Shown piece after piece: positions 34,614 to 46,686 of a DNA stretch of 64,000 bases; position 1 is the stretch's first letter; each line of letters starts with the position of its first letter. Origin of the DNA: Adineta vaga (taxonomy: Eukaryota; Rotifera); contig CP075492.1 of the NCBI GenBank assembly GCA_021613535.1, forward strand, positions 496,001 to 560,000. Reading direction: 5' to 3'. The translations under genes and the position numbers were made by a program. The notes under the pieces are model-generated. The model was not told the DNA's origin and searched no databases. It saw only the letters and a program-made list of their open reading frames with translations.

Positions 34614-37600
34614 ATGGCATTTCAAACGGTATCCAACTTAGTCAAAAAGTTTTGGCGATCATTTCTTCAATTAAACCTTTTTAAAAATTCTTTAAGTACC
34701 GATGGAACACTTTTGAAAGAACAAATTGCAACTCGTATTTACGTATATTCATTAATAATATCTTTAATATCAATCACAACTATTACCTTATTTATGTTCC
34801 GAACGATCGAGCAAACTGAAAGCAAACCTTCCCATACAAGATTTTTACAATTAGCCAATGCATATTCAAATACTTTGAATTGTCCATGTTCAAAATATGC
34901 CATAAATTATCAAACATTTGTGACAACACAAGTTCGATTTCATGAAGTTTGTTCAAGTCAATTTATTGAACAAAATTGGTTTGATATGATATTTACAAAT
35001 ACAAACATTTCAATTCATTCAATCGATGATTTTCGTGTTACTTTAATCTTTTTTTGGCAAACAATCGCAGGATTATGTAATGCAAGTCGAAAAAGTTGGG
35101 ATGATACTCTCGCAAATTTTAATGCATCACGTATTCTTAGTTCAACTGCATTTAATGAAGAAACTCTTCAATTTCACGTTCAAACAACTCTTAAAAATCA
35201 AAAAGAATTATCGCAAATGACAATGAATCGTAATTTACTTATTATTCATCGAATGATAAGTGGAAATCAAATTCTTTCTGGTTTACAAACAAATTATTAT
35301 TTTTTTTCTCATCCATCTGGTTCTGTTCAAACAGCACCTCGAATATTTGACAATTGTTCTTGTTTAAATATCGAAGGTTGTCCACGTTCTGCTACATTTA
35401 TTAATGATGATGATGATTCGATTGCAATACCTGGAATGATCATCGATTGTTTAATAATTGATGCAACACTTTCTTCAACACTTGAATGTTATTATAATCA
35501 AACATGTTTTTCTCTCTTACATTCATCATTACCGAGAAATATTCAACTATTATCAAACACGTCATTCAAATATTTTTCATTAAATTCAACAATTAAAATG
35601 CTTTTAAATGAATTAATGATTGAAGAACTGATTATTAATACTTACTTTGATTTATATTATTCTCAATGTAATCCGAAACATTGTTCATATTCATATACAC
35701 GTCGTTTTCATATTATTTTTGTTTTTACAACAATAATTGGTGTTTTTGGTGGTTTATCATTTGGAACCAAATTATTAGCACCTTTAATTGCAGTAATTAT
35801 CTTACGTAGAAAAAATCATGTCTTACCTACTACGATCGCATCACAAATAGAACCACAACGTCAGACTCGAGGTATGTTGTATTTCATTCTCTTAATGACA
35901 TATCATTCCAAGATCTGAATACATTTGTAGGTCGCATTGTATGGCTCCGTATTCGATCTTTACCTCCATATATCAAAGTACAAGTGCTATCTTTGAATCT
36001 TTTTGAAAGTTCAGCACCACGTAATCCGCATCATATCTATCGTGAACGATTATTCACGAGAATATTTATTCTTCTTATGATTATTTCTTCGATTGCTGTT
36101 GGACTTTATATTTTTGTTAGTGAAGAAAATCAGTTAATAATCGTTGAACATCCATCTCTTCCTATTTATTTACAATTATATGATGATCATTCAATAACGT
36201 TACAATGTCCTTGTTCACAAATATCTATTCCATATAAATCATTTCTTAATGTAACATTTATTTTACATCAAGTATGTTCAAGTGATTTAATTTCAGCTGA
36301 ATGGTTAAACTACTTGACAAGATTAGATTCAAAATTCATGCCAGAAATAGACAATGACCTTGAGGGTACTCGTGACTTTCGAATAATAGGTTCTTCTTAT
36401 TTTCAACTTTTATCAACTTTTTGTTCAATGGCTCGAATGAATATTGATGATGCACAACATAATTTTATTAATACTCAATTTATCAATGCTGATGTTCTTC
36501 CTCCATCAGTTTTTCTTCAGAAAACCCAAGCAATAATCGATTTATTTATCAATACAACACGAGATAATTTTGCACGTACGATTGATTGGGTTAATATCAT
36601 GTTCCATACCAGTCAATTTTTAAATGGAGCAAATGTCATTTTGGAGATTACTGAAACGAATGATAACCAACTTGATATTATATTCCCTACATATCCAACG
36701 TATTCGAGTTTTTCTGAGAACGAAATCACTGCTGAAGGTGCGTGCTCATGTATATCTGCTGATAGACAGTGTCATCTTATACCTTTGTTGTACTTAAATG
36801 AATCATACTTGGGTCAATTTCCACCAAAAATACTTTTCGAAATCATCAAAATCGGTTGTACACCCTTAGATGGTTTTCGAAAATCGAAGATTGGATGGTG
36901 GTATAACATTACATATTTTCAATATATTAAAGAAACTTATTCAATCGCTATTAAATCTCAATCTACACCAAATATAAAAGCACTTAATACATCAATCCTC
37001 AGTCGATTTAATGATGTTATAACAGATAATTTAATTCAAGAAATGCTTTCAGAAATAACAATAAATAATGATACTAATTTTGAACAATTTTATAATAAAT
37101 GTGCACCTATAACTTGTACATATTTAAAACTACAACGACGAAATCTTTTAGCATCATTATTTCTACTTATTGCCATATGTGGTGGTTTAAACAAAGGTTT
37201 TCGATTAATTCTACCATTGTTTGGTAAACTTTTCTTTTCCTGTATTAATTGGTGGAAAGAACGTCATCGTCGACGTGATAATTCTATTTTCCTTAACATT
37301 TATCAATCAATAAAAACTCTGAATTTATTTACAACTGAATCAACTGATGAGCGATCAATTCATCAACAACTAATCTATACTCGAACTTATTTAATTCTTT
37401 ATTTCACTTCTCTTAGTATTTTATTGTTTTACACAGCTGTTGTTGAACGTAGTATAACTAAAATGCATCCTATATCTTCGACGATGGATTATGAACAGTT
37501 ATTGGTAGATCTTCAAGCAGATGATATTAGTTGTCCTTGTACACGGATTTCCACTCCATATAGCGAATTTATTAGTGAATTACGAGTGGATAAATTTCAT

Positions 37601-38616
37601 GAAGTTTGTACAACAGATAAAATTTGGATAATTCTCAATTCTAGTAATAAAATTTTTGATTAGAAAATGTGAGACATATCTTCTTTGCCGTTTTAGATTT
37701 GGACGACGATAAAGTTACCGAGTTTTATACTGGAAGAAGTTTCCAGTTATGGAAACCATTCTTTACCGAGTTTTTAGCATCACTATGCTCATTATCAAAA
37801 GATACTATTAATAATAGCATTAAAAGTTTCCTTTCATCAACTTTATTGACTAATCAATTACAGCCTTCTGTACAATTTATCAATGAAATAAATCAAACGA
37901 TAAATCAATTTCAACAAAGAGTATCAATTAGTTTTACACAAACATTAGATCTTATACGTATGATTATACAAGGAAATTCTCTATTAGGAACATTTTCATC
38001 TAATTGGGATATAATCAAAACTGAAGATGATATAGAATCAAATAGTTTATTTATCACTAAATCTGTTATTTATGATGATATAAAACAAAATATAAGTTGT
38101 TCATGTTCTACTCTACGAACATGTTCGACACCAGCCGAAATAATCGATGAAAACGATCAATCAACTATTGTTCAAGGTTTGATATTTAGTTGTCATTTAT
38201 TAGAAACAATTTTACTTTCATCATTATCATGTTTCTATTCTTCAACATGTGTTTCTGATGTTCGAGATGCATTAGATGCAATAACTTCTGAACATTTGAG
38301 AAATGAATTATTAAATGATTCATTGACACGATTCAATGTCAATGATACAATTGAAAAGTTAGCATATGAAATGTTTATTGAATCATGGATAAGTAATATA
38401 TCTTATGACAAATTTTACAATAGTTGTTCTTCGAATTATTGTACGTACACGTATTATTATCAATTTAATGCACTGGAATTATTAACGACATTTTTGAGTA
38501 TATTTGCTGGTTTATCAACTGTAATTCGATTTCTTGTTCCTTATCTTATCACTATCTTACAATATTTTAAGCATCGCTTTTGTTTTCGTAACGTTCGCAT
38601 TTTATCGATTCATTGA
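34614..38616 (+). CDS. three-module CPCS-family membrane protein, 1296 residues
   Basis: Exons 34614-35871, 35931-37643 and 37697-38616, with phase-consistent GT-AG introns of 59 and 53 bp; total 3891 nt. Each module of about 420 residues repeats one plan: a short basic cytoplasmic stretch ending in NLF, TM1, an ectodomain with CPCSxxxxxYxxF...H-x-VC(S/T), then LC-x-x-S, a second Cys cluster (CSCL.., CP) and ECYYNQTC, a C-x-x-x-x-C pair, and TM2 (GGLxxxxRLLxP-like). Many N-glycosylation sites. The protein would thus have six TMs with three ectodomains. Function unknown. The two-TM, Cys-rich plan is formally like DEG/ENaC channels, but I see no diagnostic motif. A further partial exon after 38616 cannot be excluded. 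Confidence 0.75.
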
Positions 38617-38952
38617 TTATTTGCTTTCAGCTTCTATCAAAAGAAATATATTTTAATACATAGTATCGCTTATCATTGGCTTATATTTCGTTTTGCCTTA
38701 AATCTATTGACATATAGTGATAAACAACTTATCTTTTCTATTACTATGGTATTACACTGGTCGATTTTTATCTCACTTTTTGCTTTTTTCCCACTCTATG
38801 TGTTTGATGTGAGTCAAGGTAAATAAAAGAATCAACATATCAAATAAAAGAAAAATAGAAACGTATTACTTGAGTTTTGGCTATTCTAATACCAAAATAA
38901 CGCTCGTCGAGGCTGACTCGCTTGACCATCGGCCGAATATCCAAGTCAGTAC
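38617..38952. other. intergenic; possible decayed extra TM exon
   Basis: Hydrophobic coding-like scraps (38690-38810, plus) with stops could be remnants of a further module. Contains the 24-bp repeat copy 2. Confidence 0.35.
38898..38921. repeat. 24-bp exact repeat, copy 2
   Basis: Identical to 32031-32054. It lies 31 bp upstream of the hAT-like MITE and just beyond the three-module membrane gene. Confidence 0.6.
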
Positions 38953-39056
38953 CAGAGATGAGCAACTCGAACTCCGGAGTTGCTCCTTTTTAGTCGGAGT
39001 TAGAGTTGGAGTTGGAGTGAGCCTTTCGACTTTGTACACGGAGTTGCCCATCTCTG
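38953..39056. mobile_element. hAT-like MITE, 104 bp
   Basis: Inverted termini CAGAGATGAGCAACTC / GAGTTGCCCATCTCTG (one mismatch) are flanked by 8-bp direct repeats GTCAGTAC and GTCAATAC (7 of 8 match). CAGAGATGGGCAA-type ends and 8-bp duplications are characteristic of hAT elements. The interior is made of GGAGTT repeats and can fold as a hairpin. No coding capacity. Confidence 0.75.
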
Positions 39057-39406
39057 GTCAATACATAATAATCTCCACGAACATTTTCATTCAAAAAACA
39101 CAGTAACATATCCTGGGAAATGTTTTTTGAGGATGGGTCTTATTTTTCTCATAGGTTTGAAAACAAGGGACCCCGCGCGATAAGGCCCTAAATATGCCAC
39201 CTTACCAAAATAATGTTTTAATACCATTAATTTCTACACTGAGTCATCCTTCAGAGTGATGTCATAATCTCGTTACACCCGGTATTCATCCAAAAGCAAC
39301 CAATTCCCTGCGTTACGGAATGCAGTTGATTTGGCGTATCCAGCTCGATACCCATGTCTATGTGTCTTGGGGAGCTGAGGAATATATGTGGATTTGTTAT
39401 GTTCAG
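39057..39406. other. intergenic
   Basis: Unique sequence of mixed GC content (a GGGACCCCGCGCG run near 39166) without a frame, leading to the telomere-like scar at 39407. Confidence 0.4.
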
Positions 39407-39424
39407 CCCTCACCTTCACCCTCA
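39407..39424. repeat. telomere-like scar CCCTCACCTTCACCCTCA
   Basis: A short C-rich run lies exactly where the second module of the minus-strand CPCS gene stops being recognisable. C-rich on plus, left of the gene, is the polarity of a capped left end. Confidence 0.55.
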
Positions 39425-41220
39425 ACTGAAGTGACTAGGATCGTGTATTCGGAAATCTGTAGGCTCTAAAGAAACTGCTTCGAATGCACTTGCTCGGATA
39501 TATTGAATCCAGTTCATTGAGCTCCATAAACTCGAACATATTTGGTGATATTGAACTTGAATTTGAGTAAATGTTAAATAAGGCATCGAAATTGAAGAAC
39601 ATGGACATGAAACTGTATGAAAATATTGTTGTTCAAGTTCAATGTATTCTGATTCAGCTGGATTGAGAAGAGTTTTCGATTGAATTGGTGTTTCGGTGAT
39701 ATGATAGAAAGCCATGGTGATCATTGAAATGAAAATTAAAATGAGATAAAGTTAAGTTCCATAACGTTGATTTCGTATTTGTCGATCAGTACTCGAATTC
39801 CGTTCGAACATATTGAATTTACTTAATAGTCTGTGACATGACGCTTCCAATCGAAGTAGATGACCACACACTGAAAAACATGCTGAATAACAAAAATCTT
39901 CAAAGAAAATCTTTTCGACTCATAAGATAGTTTTAGTCGTGGTGTTGTATTCAGTGATCGTCGAATTAGAAATGAAAATATCAAACGAAGAATAAGTACT
40001 AAAGTCGCCAATAAACTAATCAATTTAATTAAAACATCCAGAAAAGCTCGTCGAGACATTCCGAAATAAGTACACAACCAGGGTGAACATTCCGAATAAT
40101 ATTTCTCATAAGAAATCTTGCTAATCCAATCTTCAATCATCAGATTATCGATCATTGTTTGAACTGTCGTATTCGGTGTGTTTAATGTTGAATTGAGAAC
40201 TCGAAATGTTTCGTTCGTACGAAAAAAAGTAATGAGTTGGTTTAGACAAGTTTCATTGTAGAAACATTCAAGTATCAAAACAAGAATCGAATCGACTGGA
40301 AAGCAACCGGCTGAGATTCCGGGTAAATATAAATATTGTTCACCGATATCTCCGGCAGTTGCTTTATCGAATGCATCGTAAATACCAGAGGAAATGATTA
40401 GAGAAGTAGTAACATCGCAAGCACATGGTAAACCATCGATTTGACAATGAGGAATTGATGTCAACCAAATTTCCATATCATTTTCAGTAATATCATAATA
40501 AAAGTATGTATTCATTTGTAATGCAGAGAGTATTTTATTACCAGTGATCATTTGATTGACTATTCGCAGTTGAAAATTGAAAGTGTTTGGTATTCGGGAG
40601 CGACATTGATCAATTAATGATTGAGTTTGCGATTGAAGAGCTTTTTCTGATAAAACTTTGGGAGTTACCAGTGTGTTGGAATAAAACGATGAAATACTTT
40701 GTTCAACGTTTGATTTCGACAAACGACAAAAAGCAATCAGGGCTTAAAATTGCGCACTACCAAAGGTGCGAAGGTCAAGAGTGTAGAAATAAGTCGAATT
40801 TGTACCAGAATTGATTGTTCGGATCCAATGATCGGTGACCAAGTCACTCGAGCAAAGTTGATGGAAAGTTGCATCGAGTGTAACGAATTTTCCATATGAA
40901 ATCGATATTTGAGAACACGAACATTTAACATCGAGAGGAAGATCTCGAAATTGTTCTTTTGTTGGATTTTGAATTATAATTTGTGTTGTTCGAGTCATTA
41001 AGGAGAGAATAAGACCAATATCGAAGAGTATTATGATGATTGTTAAAATGTAAATTCGTGTACAGATGATGTTCAATCGATATGTTCGATCATTTGGATG
41101 TTGGGAGGATGAGAGAAGATTTAAATTTAGAAGATCGCTTTTCAAAGAAGACATTTTCGATATCAGGTGTTTATTCAAGAATAAAAGCCTTTTCTTTGTA
41201 TTCACGCTCGATAAAAACAT
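39422..41220 (-). pseudogene. two-module CPCS-family membrane protein with nonsense codons and truncated 3' end
   Basis: Module 1: 41220 to about 39900, starting with a Met, a basic stretch, TM1 and VKCSCSQISISYGKF...CSSDL. An in-frame TAA (40744-40746) interrupts AQF-x-ALIAFCRLSK, after which the same frame continues through the Cys-rich ectodomain (CACD, ECFYNETC, ECSPWLC) and TM2. A probable short intron then leads to module 2 (about 39835 to 39422), where a second in-frame TAA (39753-39755) sits just before TM1 (LYLILIFISM). Module 2 keeps VSCPCSSISMPYLTF and QICSS but ends at FRIHDPSHFS against the C-rich telomere-like run at 39424. Two single-codon lesions plus truncation make it a pseudogene of the same family as 34614-38616. 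Confidence 0.7.
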
Positions 41221-41637
41221 AAAGTATTCGTCGTGAAATGACTTCCTATTCTCAGATAAAAGCTCTTAACGTCAGAAGTTTTCAAGGGTTTTACGAACAC
41301 ATCTGAAAACCTCATTAATGTTTAAATAAAAAGAAAACTTTCAGGTAAGATTGATTTTGAAATCGAACATTTCTATATATTTCTGGTGTACATACACATT
41401 ATCTTTTTGATTTTCTTATGCAAGAAGATTTGCACGCTGTTCATATTTTATATTTAAAGACAAATAGAGTCTTGTCAAAAACACTCGGACAAAAAGTAAA
41501 ATAAGGAAAATCAAAATAAAGAAGGAAGAATCGTGATTACTTTTCAATTTTCAATAAAATGAAAAACAAAACAATTGAAGTTTTTCATGATACAGGAAAA
41601 AAAATTTCCTCAGACAGGCTGACAACTCTAGTTCAAA

Positions 41638-42084
41638 TTAGTTTGTCAATCGACGGAATATAACTTCGTAACGTAAAAAATCACACTCCAACACTAGTCC
41701 ACAAGCCACTAAACAACAATTAACCAGACAATGAATATATACACCAAAATCATATTGTTTTAATAATTCTTCGCCGGTAGCATGTTTTCGTATAGCTAGT
41801 CCGGCAAAAATCAGTGTTCTTATCAAAATAATCAATGCAAGAATATCATAAATACAGTGCATTATATACTGCCATATACAATAAATTTTTTCATCGTCTG
41901 ACTGATCATCATCATCATCATCATGAACGATATAATAGATGCAGTCCTCAAGTCTTATGTCTATAAAACTCACACCAAAAAAAATGTTAAGTGTAAGCAA
42001 GCATTCATAATAAGTATCTCGAAATTTCGAATTCAAATCGAGAAAATAAAAAGAATCGGTGATGAATAAATTAAGCCGTAACAC
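41638..42084 (-). CDS. multi-pass membrane protein, second half (or separate gene)
   Basis: About 150 residues with two to three hydrophobic helices and an Asp-rich loop (VHDDDDDDQSDDE). There is no ATG at the start of the open frame; it begins after CTTAG, a plausible 3' splice site. A 31-bp GTTTGA...CTTAG segment would join it in phase to the frame at 42116-42541, but 31 bp is shorter than any other intron here. Unrecognised family; probably one gene of about 290 residues with about six helices. Confidence 0.5.
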   Translation of the reverse strand: MLRLNLFITDSFYFLDLNSKFRDTYYECLLTLNIFFGVSFIDIRLEDCIYYIVHDDDDDDQSDDEKIYCIWQYIMHCIYDILALIILIRTLIFAGLAIRKHATGEELLKQYDFGVYIHCLVNCCLVACGLVLECDFLRYEVIFRRLTN

Positions 42085-42115
42085 AATATTCTAAGGATTA
42101 AAGAAGCATAATAGA

Positions 42116-42541
42116 TCAAACATTTTTTTTAGTAATATTTTCTCCATCCGATTTCTTTGTAAAAAGATAGATGAAATGTAAAATAACTTCAATTCCGAAA
42201 GATACACTCGTCACGATAATGAGAGGAGTTGTACGCGGTAAAAGAATAAGATAAGCAATCAATTCGCCAGCTTCGATTAAGATACTGAAAATAGTTTTAA
42301 ATTTATTCCATAGGAATAAAGGTCGAATCAAAGTAGCACCACCGATTCCCAAGAGAATGAAAAAAAAGCGTTGCTCTGCACTTTCATCCAAAAAACTGCC
42401 TTTACAAATGAAATAAATCCCAAATTGTTCAGCCAAATTAATGACGTCAATCAAAATTATTGCAAAATTAGCAATAACAGCGGTTAATTTTGGCATTATT
42501 ATACTTTCAATAGAAAAGATATCAATAGACTTCTTACTCAA
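42116..42541 (-). CDS. multi-pass membrane protein, first half
   Basis: 141 codons from a Met. Three or four hydrophobic helices (LTAVIANFAIILIDVINL; FFFILLGIGGATLI; IEAGELIAYLILL; IIVTSVSFGIEVILHFIYLF) and a Lys-rich end. No recognised motif. Likely spliced to 41638-42084 (see there). Its upstream side (42588-42600) has a short CCTCACCCACC run. Confidence 0.5.
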   Translation of the reverse strand: MSKKSIDIFSIESIIMPKLTAVIANFAIILIDVINLAEQFGIYFICKGSFLDESAEQRFFFILLGIGGATLIRPLFLWNKFKTIFSILIEAGELIAYLILLPRTTPLIIVTSVSFGIEVILHFIYLFTKKSDGENITKKNV

Positions 42542-43610
42542 TACGAATACAAATATGAGGCGTATAAATAAAAATCATTTTCTTCTTCCTCACCCACCTG
42601 TTGGTAGAGTTGCACAAATGCTTCGTTGAGATAAGCGAACTTCAAAGAAAAAAATTCCATTAGCTGTTAAAGTAAACATTTTTCTCAAAAACAAACGATT
42701 GTTCCTAATGTCCTATGACTCATAATGGATGAATAGAAGGTGAAGGATATTGATATGAAATTAACAATTTTTTTACACTCTAATTGATGATGTTTTTTAG
42801 ATATTAAAGACAAATATCTTTTAAATTATCTGTTAATAGTATATGTAAAAAACTGACATATAAAACATCACAAAAAAACTACGAAATCGAAACAGAAGTG
42901 TCATGGTGATGTTTTTATTTTTCGTATGTCTATAGATTGTTTGTATTTTTCTCGATGGCATTTCAACATGATTCAAATGTTGCTGATCAATGCCCACTTT
43001 CAATTGAAAATGTTTCTTGAATAAATTCAATTCATTTAGCTTATTCAAACGACATTAAACCACGTTTTTTCTCCTTCACTGTTATATCATTCTTATACAC
43101 ATTGTTCTTTCGATTGATAAGTTTAATTCTTTTTGTACTGTGTCCATCTACTAATATCATCTGTATGTAACCAACTTTTGTCATCTTTAAAATAACCTTT
43201 GAATAAAGTTCGCTTTTTTAAAACAAACTTCTTTGTTTGTACATCAGTAAGTCAGAAATTAGTAACTCGCGTTAAAATACCTGTTTCACCTGACTCGACA
43301 TCCTTCATTATTCGTCCATGAGATTTACAATGAAAAGGTCGAAATGCAAAATGTCGAAAGACATAACGTCGAAAAAATAAACGCCGAAAGAAAAAATATT
43401 GAACGAAAAAAATCGAACTAAATATCAAACATTTTCCAATGTCATTGATGACCAATAACGGTTTGTTTCACTTATTTATATTTTGTTTTATGTAGATTTA
43501 GTTCCACCATGCCTCGTTATGCTACTTTTCGCACTCATTGATACCATAGTTCTTACCTATGCTCTAGTCTTGAACACCTCCACAGTTACAACTTCATCCG
43601 GACCCTCACC
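42542..43610. other. intergenic with a GTCGAAA low-complexity tract and telomere-like scar
   Basis: CCTCACCCACC at 42588-42598. A tract at 43336-43430 repeats (G)TCGAAA/GCCGAAA about every 15-20 bp. CCCTCACCC at 43603-43611 immediately precedes the fragment at 43614. No gene supported. Confidence 0.45.
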
Positions 43611-43613
43611 CAA

Positions 43614-44086
43614 ATGACGGCAGATTGTCTTGATACAACATTACTCTATCAAAAAGTCGTTTTAGAGGAAAAAGTGTATGTACTCCAGTATGGACAGTCG
43701 TCATTTCAAATTCTACTTGATTTTACGAACAACAGCTCAAAACATATGAAGACCAAGAATATAGTACTTTGTGATCAATATTTGCAATGGAAGAATCGAT
43801 GTCTAAGAGGATCGAAAGACAAGGAGGTTTGGAATATTTGCACAAAAGATGATCAAATTTTAACGACAACAGTGAAGCTGTCTGTGAGAGCGCTATTTCG
43901 ATTATGAAACAGCACATTCGTGCCAATCGAGTTCTGGATCATGAATTTCTAGACAAAGAAGTAATATTGCATTGGAACGCACCACCGCTTTATCTAGCAG
44001 ATCCATTTGTAAAATTTTGTCTCAACAACTACTTTTCTCAACTGAAGGATAAAAATTGGACAGTTTTCAAGAAAACAGCGGAATAG
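43614..44086 (+). pseudogene. unrecognised gene fragment, two overlapping frames
   Basis: Two plus frames overlap by 4 bp (43614-43907 and 43904-44086) and together read as one protein of about 155 residues broken by a frameshift. The first Met codon follows the C-rich run CCCTCACCC at 43603. Ordinary soluble composition (Trp, Cys, charged residues), no TM segment, family not recognised. Position and polarity suggest a 5'-truncated gene whose end was capped by telomeric repeat. Confidence 0.35.
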
Positions 44087-44329
44087 CATTTATTCAAATT
44101 AGTTTCACCTGATTTGGTTGTTTTGAACCGTTTAAGAAATGAAGAAATAGAATGTATTACTATGTTGCACGAAGAGTGACAAACAGAACAATATGTTGCT
44201 GTGGTTTTTATTTATATTTCGTTTCAAATAAAGTTGGCTTGTAAATAATGAAGAAAGTACAGCTTGGGGAAATTTATGATTTTTTGGAAGATTCTGCTCA
44301 TGTGCTTCACTCCCAATTTTTGCGAATTG

Positions 44330-45118
44330 TCAAACCATTAACCAGAAATTGTCAATTTTCTTTTGCATTTTCATAAGTTTATCTTTGCCATTCTGAGACA
44401 AATTACAATTAAATAAAAATAATCTCTTCAATGTTTGACTATGTTTCATTAATTGAATAAGATCATCAACAACATCATCATCAACCGAACGATTTGTACA
44501 AAAATCCAATTCTTCCAGAGTTCTATTGTGATATTGGATTGCATTGATTATCATTTGAATACCTTGATTACCAATTTCATTTCCAGCTATATGAAGAGCA
44601 GTTAATCTTTCATTAGTTTGAATCATTTCAGCAAGATATTTTGCACCAACATTTGAAATTCTGTTTGTTGTTAGATCTAATACTTTTAAATTGTTCTCAT
44701 TTATGGAAAGTACTTTGGCTAAGTGAAGAACACCATCATCACCGATGCGATTATCCAATAACTGTAGTTCTTCGAGAATATTCTCAGTATTGTTTAATGC
44801 ATTAGCCAAGATAGAAGCACCAGTGAATGTCACTTTGCATCGCGTTAGTTGAAGAACTCGACATTGTTTTTTGATCACAGCCTCTTCGACAACATATTCA
44901 ATATCTCGATCATTTAAATCTTGAGATAAATATACTGTTGAATACGCTGGAGAACGAGCGATTTCTTGTCTTAAATAAACATTTTCTGGATCGATCAACA
45001 AAAACAAGAATAGTCAATTATTTATCAATCTGGAAAACATACCTGATGCTGCATTGTCATCTGTAACTTCGTTCGTATCTTCATGTGGAACTTTTTTTGA
45101 TTTCTTTTTTGATGTCAT
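44330..45118 (-). CDS. RI-like leucine-rich repeat protein, 243 residues
   Basis: Exon 1 (45043-45118) encodes a Lys-rich start (MTSKKKSKKVPH...). A 57-bp GT-AG intron (44986-45042) follows, then exon 2 (44330-44985); total 732 nt, phases consistent. About five LRRs of the ribonuclease-inhibitor/NLR type (LEELQLLDNRIGDDGVLHLAKVL, LKVLDLTTNRISNVGAKYLAEMI, LTALHIAGNEIGNQGIQMI). Such solenoids bind proteins. No NACHT, TM or signal peptide. Complete and undamaged. Similar repeats form the C-terminus of the MACPF gene at 1764-3897. Confidence 0.8.
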
Positions 45119-46686
45119 GTCTATAGTGAATAACAAACAAGATTGCTAAACGTCAACCTTGGAATCAACAAACCAATTTTAATGATAAAACTACACCGTA
45201 TTGCGGTATTGTCAACCTTTTTATATGCAGTTGTTTTCTGATGCAATGAATCAAAACACGTGTATTCGGATGTACTTGTTTTTGGTTGAGTAATAACAAT
45301 ATGATATGAAAAAAAACCGTATGTAAATATTTATTGACACTCGATTATTCATACAGAGGATTTTATCAGGTATTTCGAATAGAAAATATCAGCCATTTGT
45401 TAGCTATCTGTTGTATAGCATACTATTTGATCCTATTGATTCACACTTTTGTTAACCAAAGTTTGGTATAATAATTTATATACTACAGATTCACTGACTC
45501 TCTGTAAAAAAATACCATTTGTCAAGAAAGTCTTGGTACGAAATAGGTTTTGAAGTGTTGATGTCAATCAATCATCAATACTTATTGTGACAATCTCTCT
45601 GACATACGCTGTACGCGTGATACAGTTTTTCTCATCTAATGGATTATCCTTATCTATGTACATTCTGATGTACTTTGATAGAATATTTTCCTGCGTTCTC
45701 TTCTGTAGGGACGAGTATATAAACGCGTGTCTTGTATCAGAACGATGCGATTTACGAGGAAGAAATAAACAAAGGCGTAGTTCCATCAGCGCATACATCT
45801 CTTCCATCAAAAATCGTCACACTTATAAAGTATTTTTTCATATATAATACGAAGGATTGTACTACAACAAACTATGAAGAGCACGTGATATGTGGTCTAT
45901 AGGGTCAACAACAGTTTTTCGCATACCGGATAATTGTTGATGAATGTCATTAGATACTTCACAGTACATTCAGATGAGGATGAAAGAAGAGAGTGCTTCC
46001 GTCACAGTATTCATATTCCGGAGTTAACTCGAATTATAGCGTGGATGGAATATTCCTCTGTCAGCCATATTCACATCTTTAAAATATATGAGAACCAATG
46101 TAAATGTTCTGCCGCTATTTCAATCGTATTCGCTTCACAAAATCTTCTTCTTCTTTTGACAATTATCATACTGATTTTTAGAAAAGAAAAGTGAAATTAA
46201 GTCTCAGAACCTTTGAATAGAAAATGACGTTGATCTGCAATTTTTATCCTTCAATAAAAGAACTGTTAGGACAAGCAGATAGTTCAAAATGTCCTCTTCA
46301 CATTAGTATCGAACGAATCTTGTCTATACGCTTACCGAAAATGTTAAATGAGACGTTTTCGGTGCTTGCTTACAAGATTCGATGACTTATTCGCTTTTGT
46401 CCGGCAGCTGAGATCTTCGACCTGGGTTTTGTTTATAACAATGACCAAGGATATTATTATTTATTGTTGAAAGATGCGAATCATAATATAACGAAATTTT
46501 CGTCCAGAAACATAATCTTATTCTTCAACAATCATCGCATTGATAAGAAAGAAATGCAAACTGAGGGTGTTTGTGACGTCAAATGTGGTGAAAGAACATG
46601 ATGTCATAATGCAACTAAATGATGTTCTCGTACTAGAAATAAACTATAAATATACTCAAAGATTAGTTGAGATCGAACATCGAACA
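45119..46686. other. intergenic
   Basis: Upstream of the LRR gene and of the F-box gene. Several short frames occur on both strands (45568-45847, 45934-46194), none with family-like sequence. A hydrophobic end in 45934-46194 could be a TM helix but lacks support. Confidence 0.4.

Noticed and set aside
37644-37696. Apparent stop and frameshift splitting the three-module membrane gene
   Set aside because: The segment is a phase-consistent GTAATA...TTTTAG intron of 53 bp; splicing joins the flanking frames without loss.
42085-42115. 31-bp intron joining the two membrane-protein frames
   Set aside because: Phases fit and GT/AG are present, but it is shorter than every other intron here, so I left the two frames as separate entries.
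45568-46194. Several 80-90-codon frames between the LRR and F-box genes
   Set aside because: No homology-like features, overlapping on opposite strands, composition of non-coding DNA.
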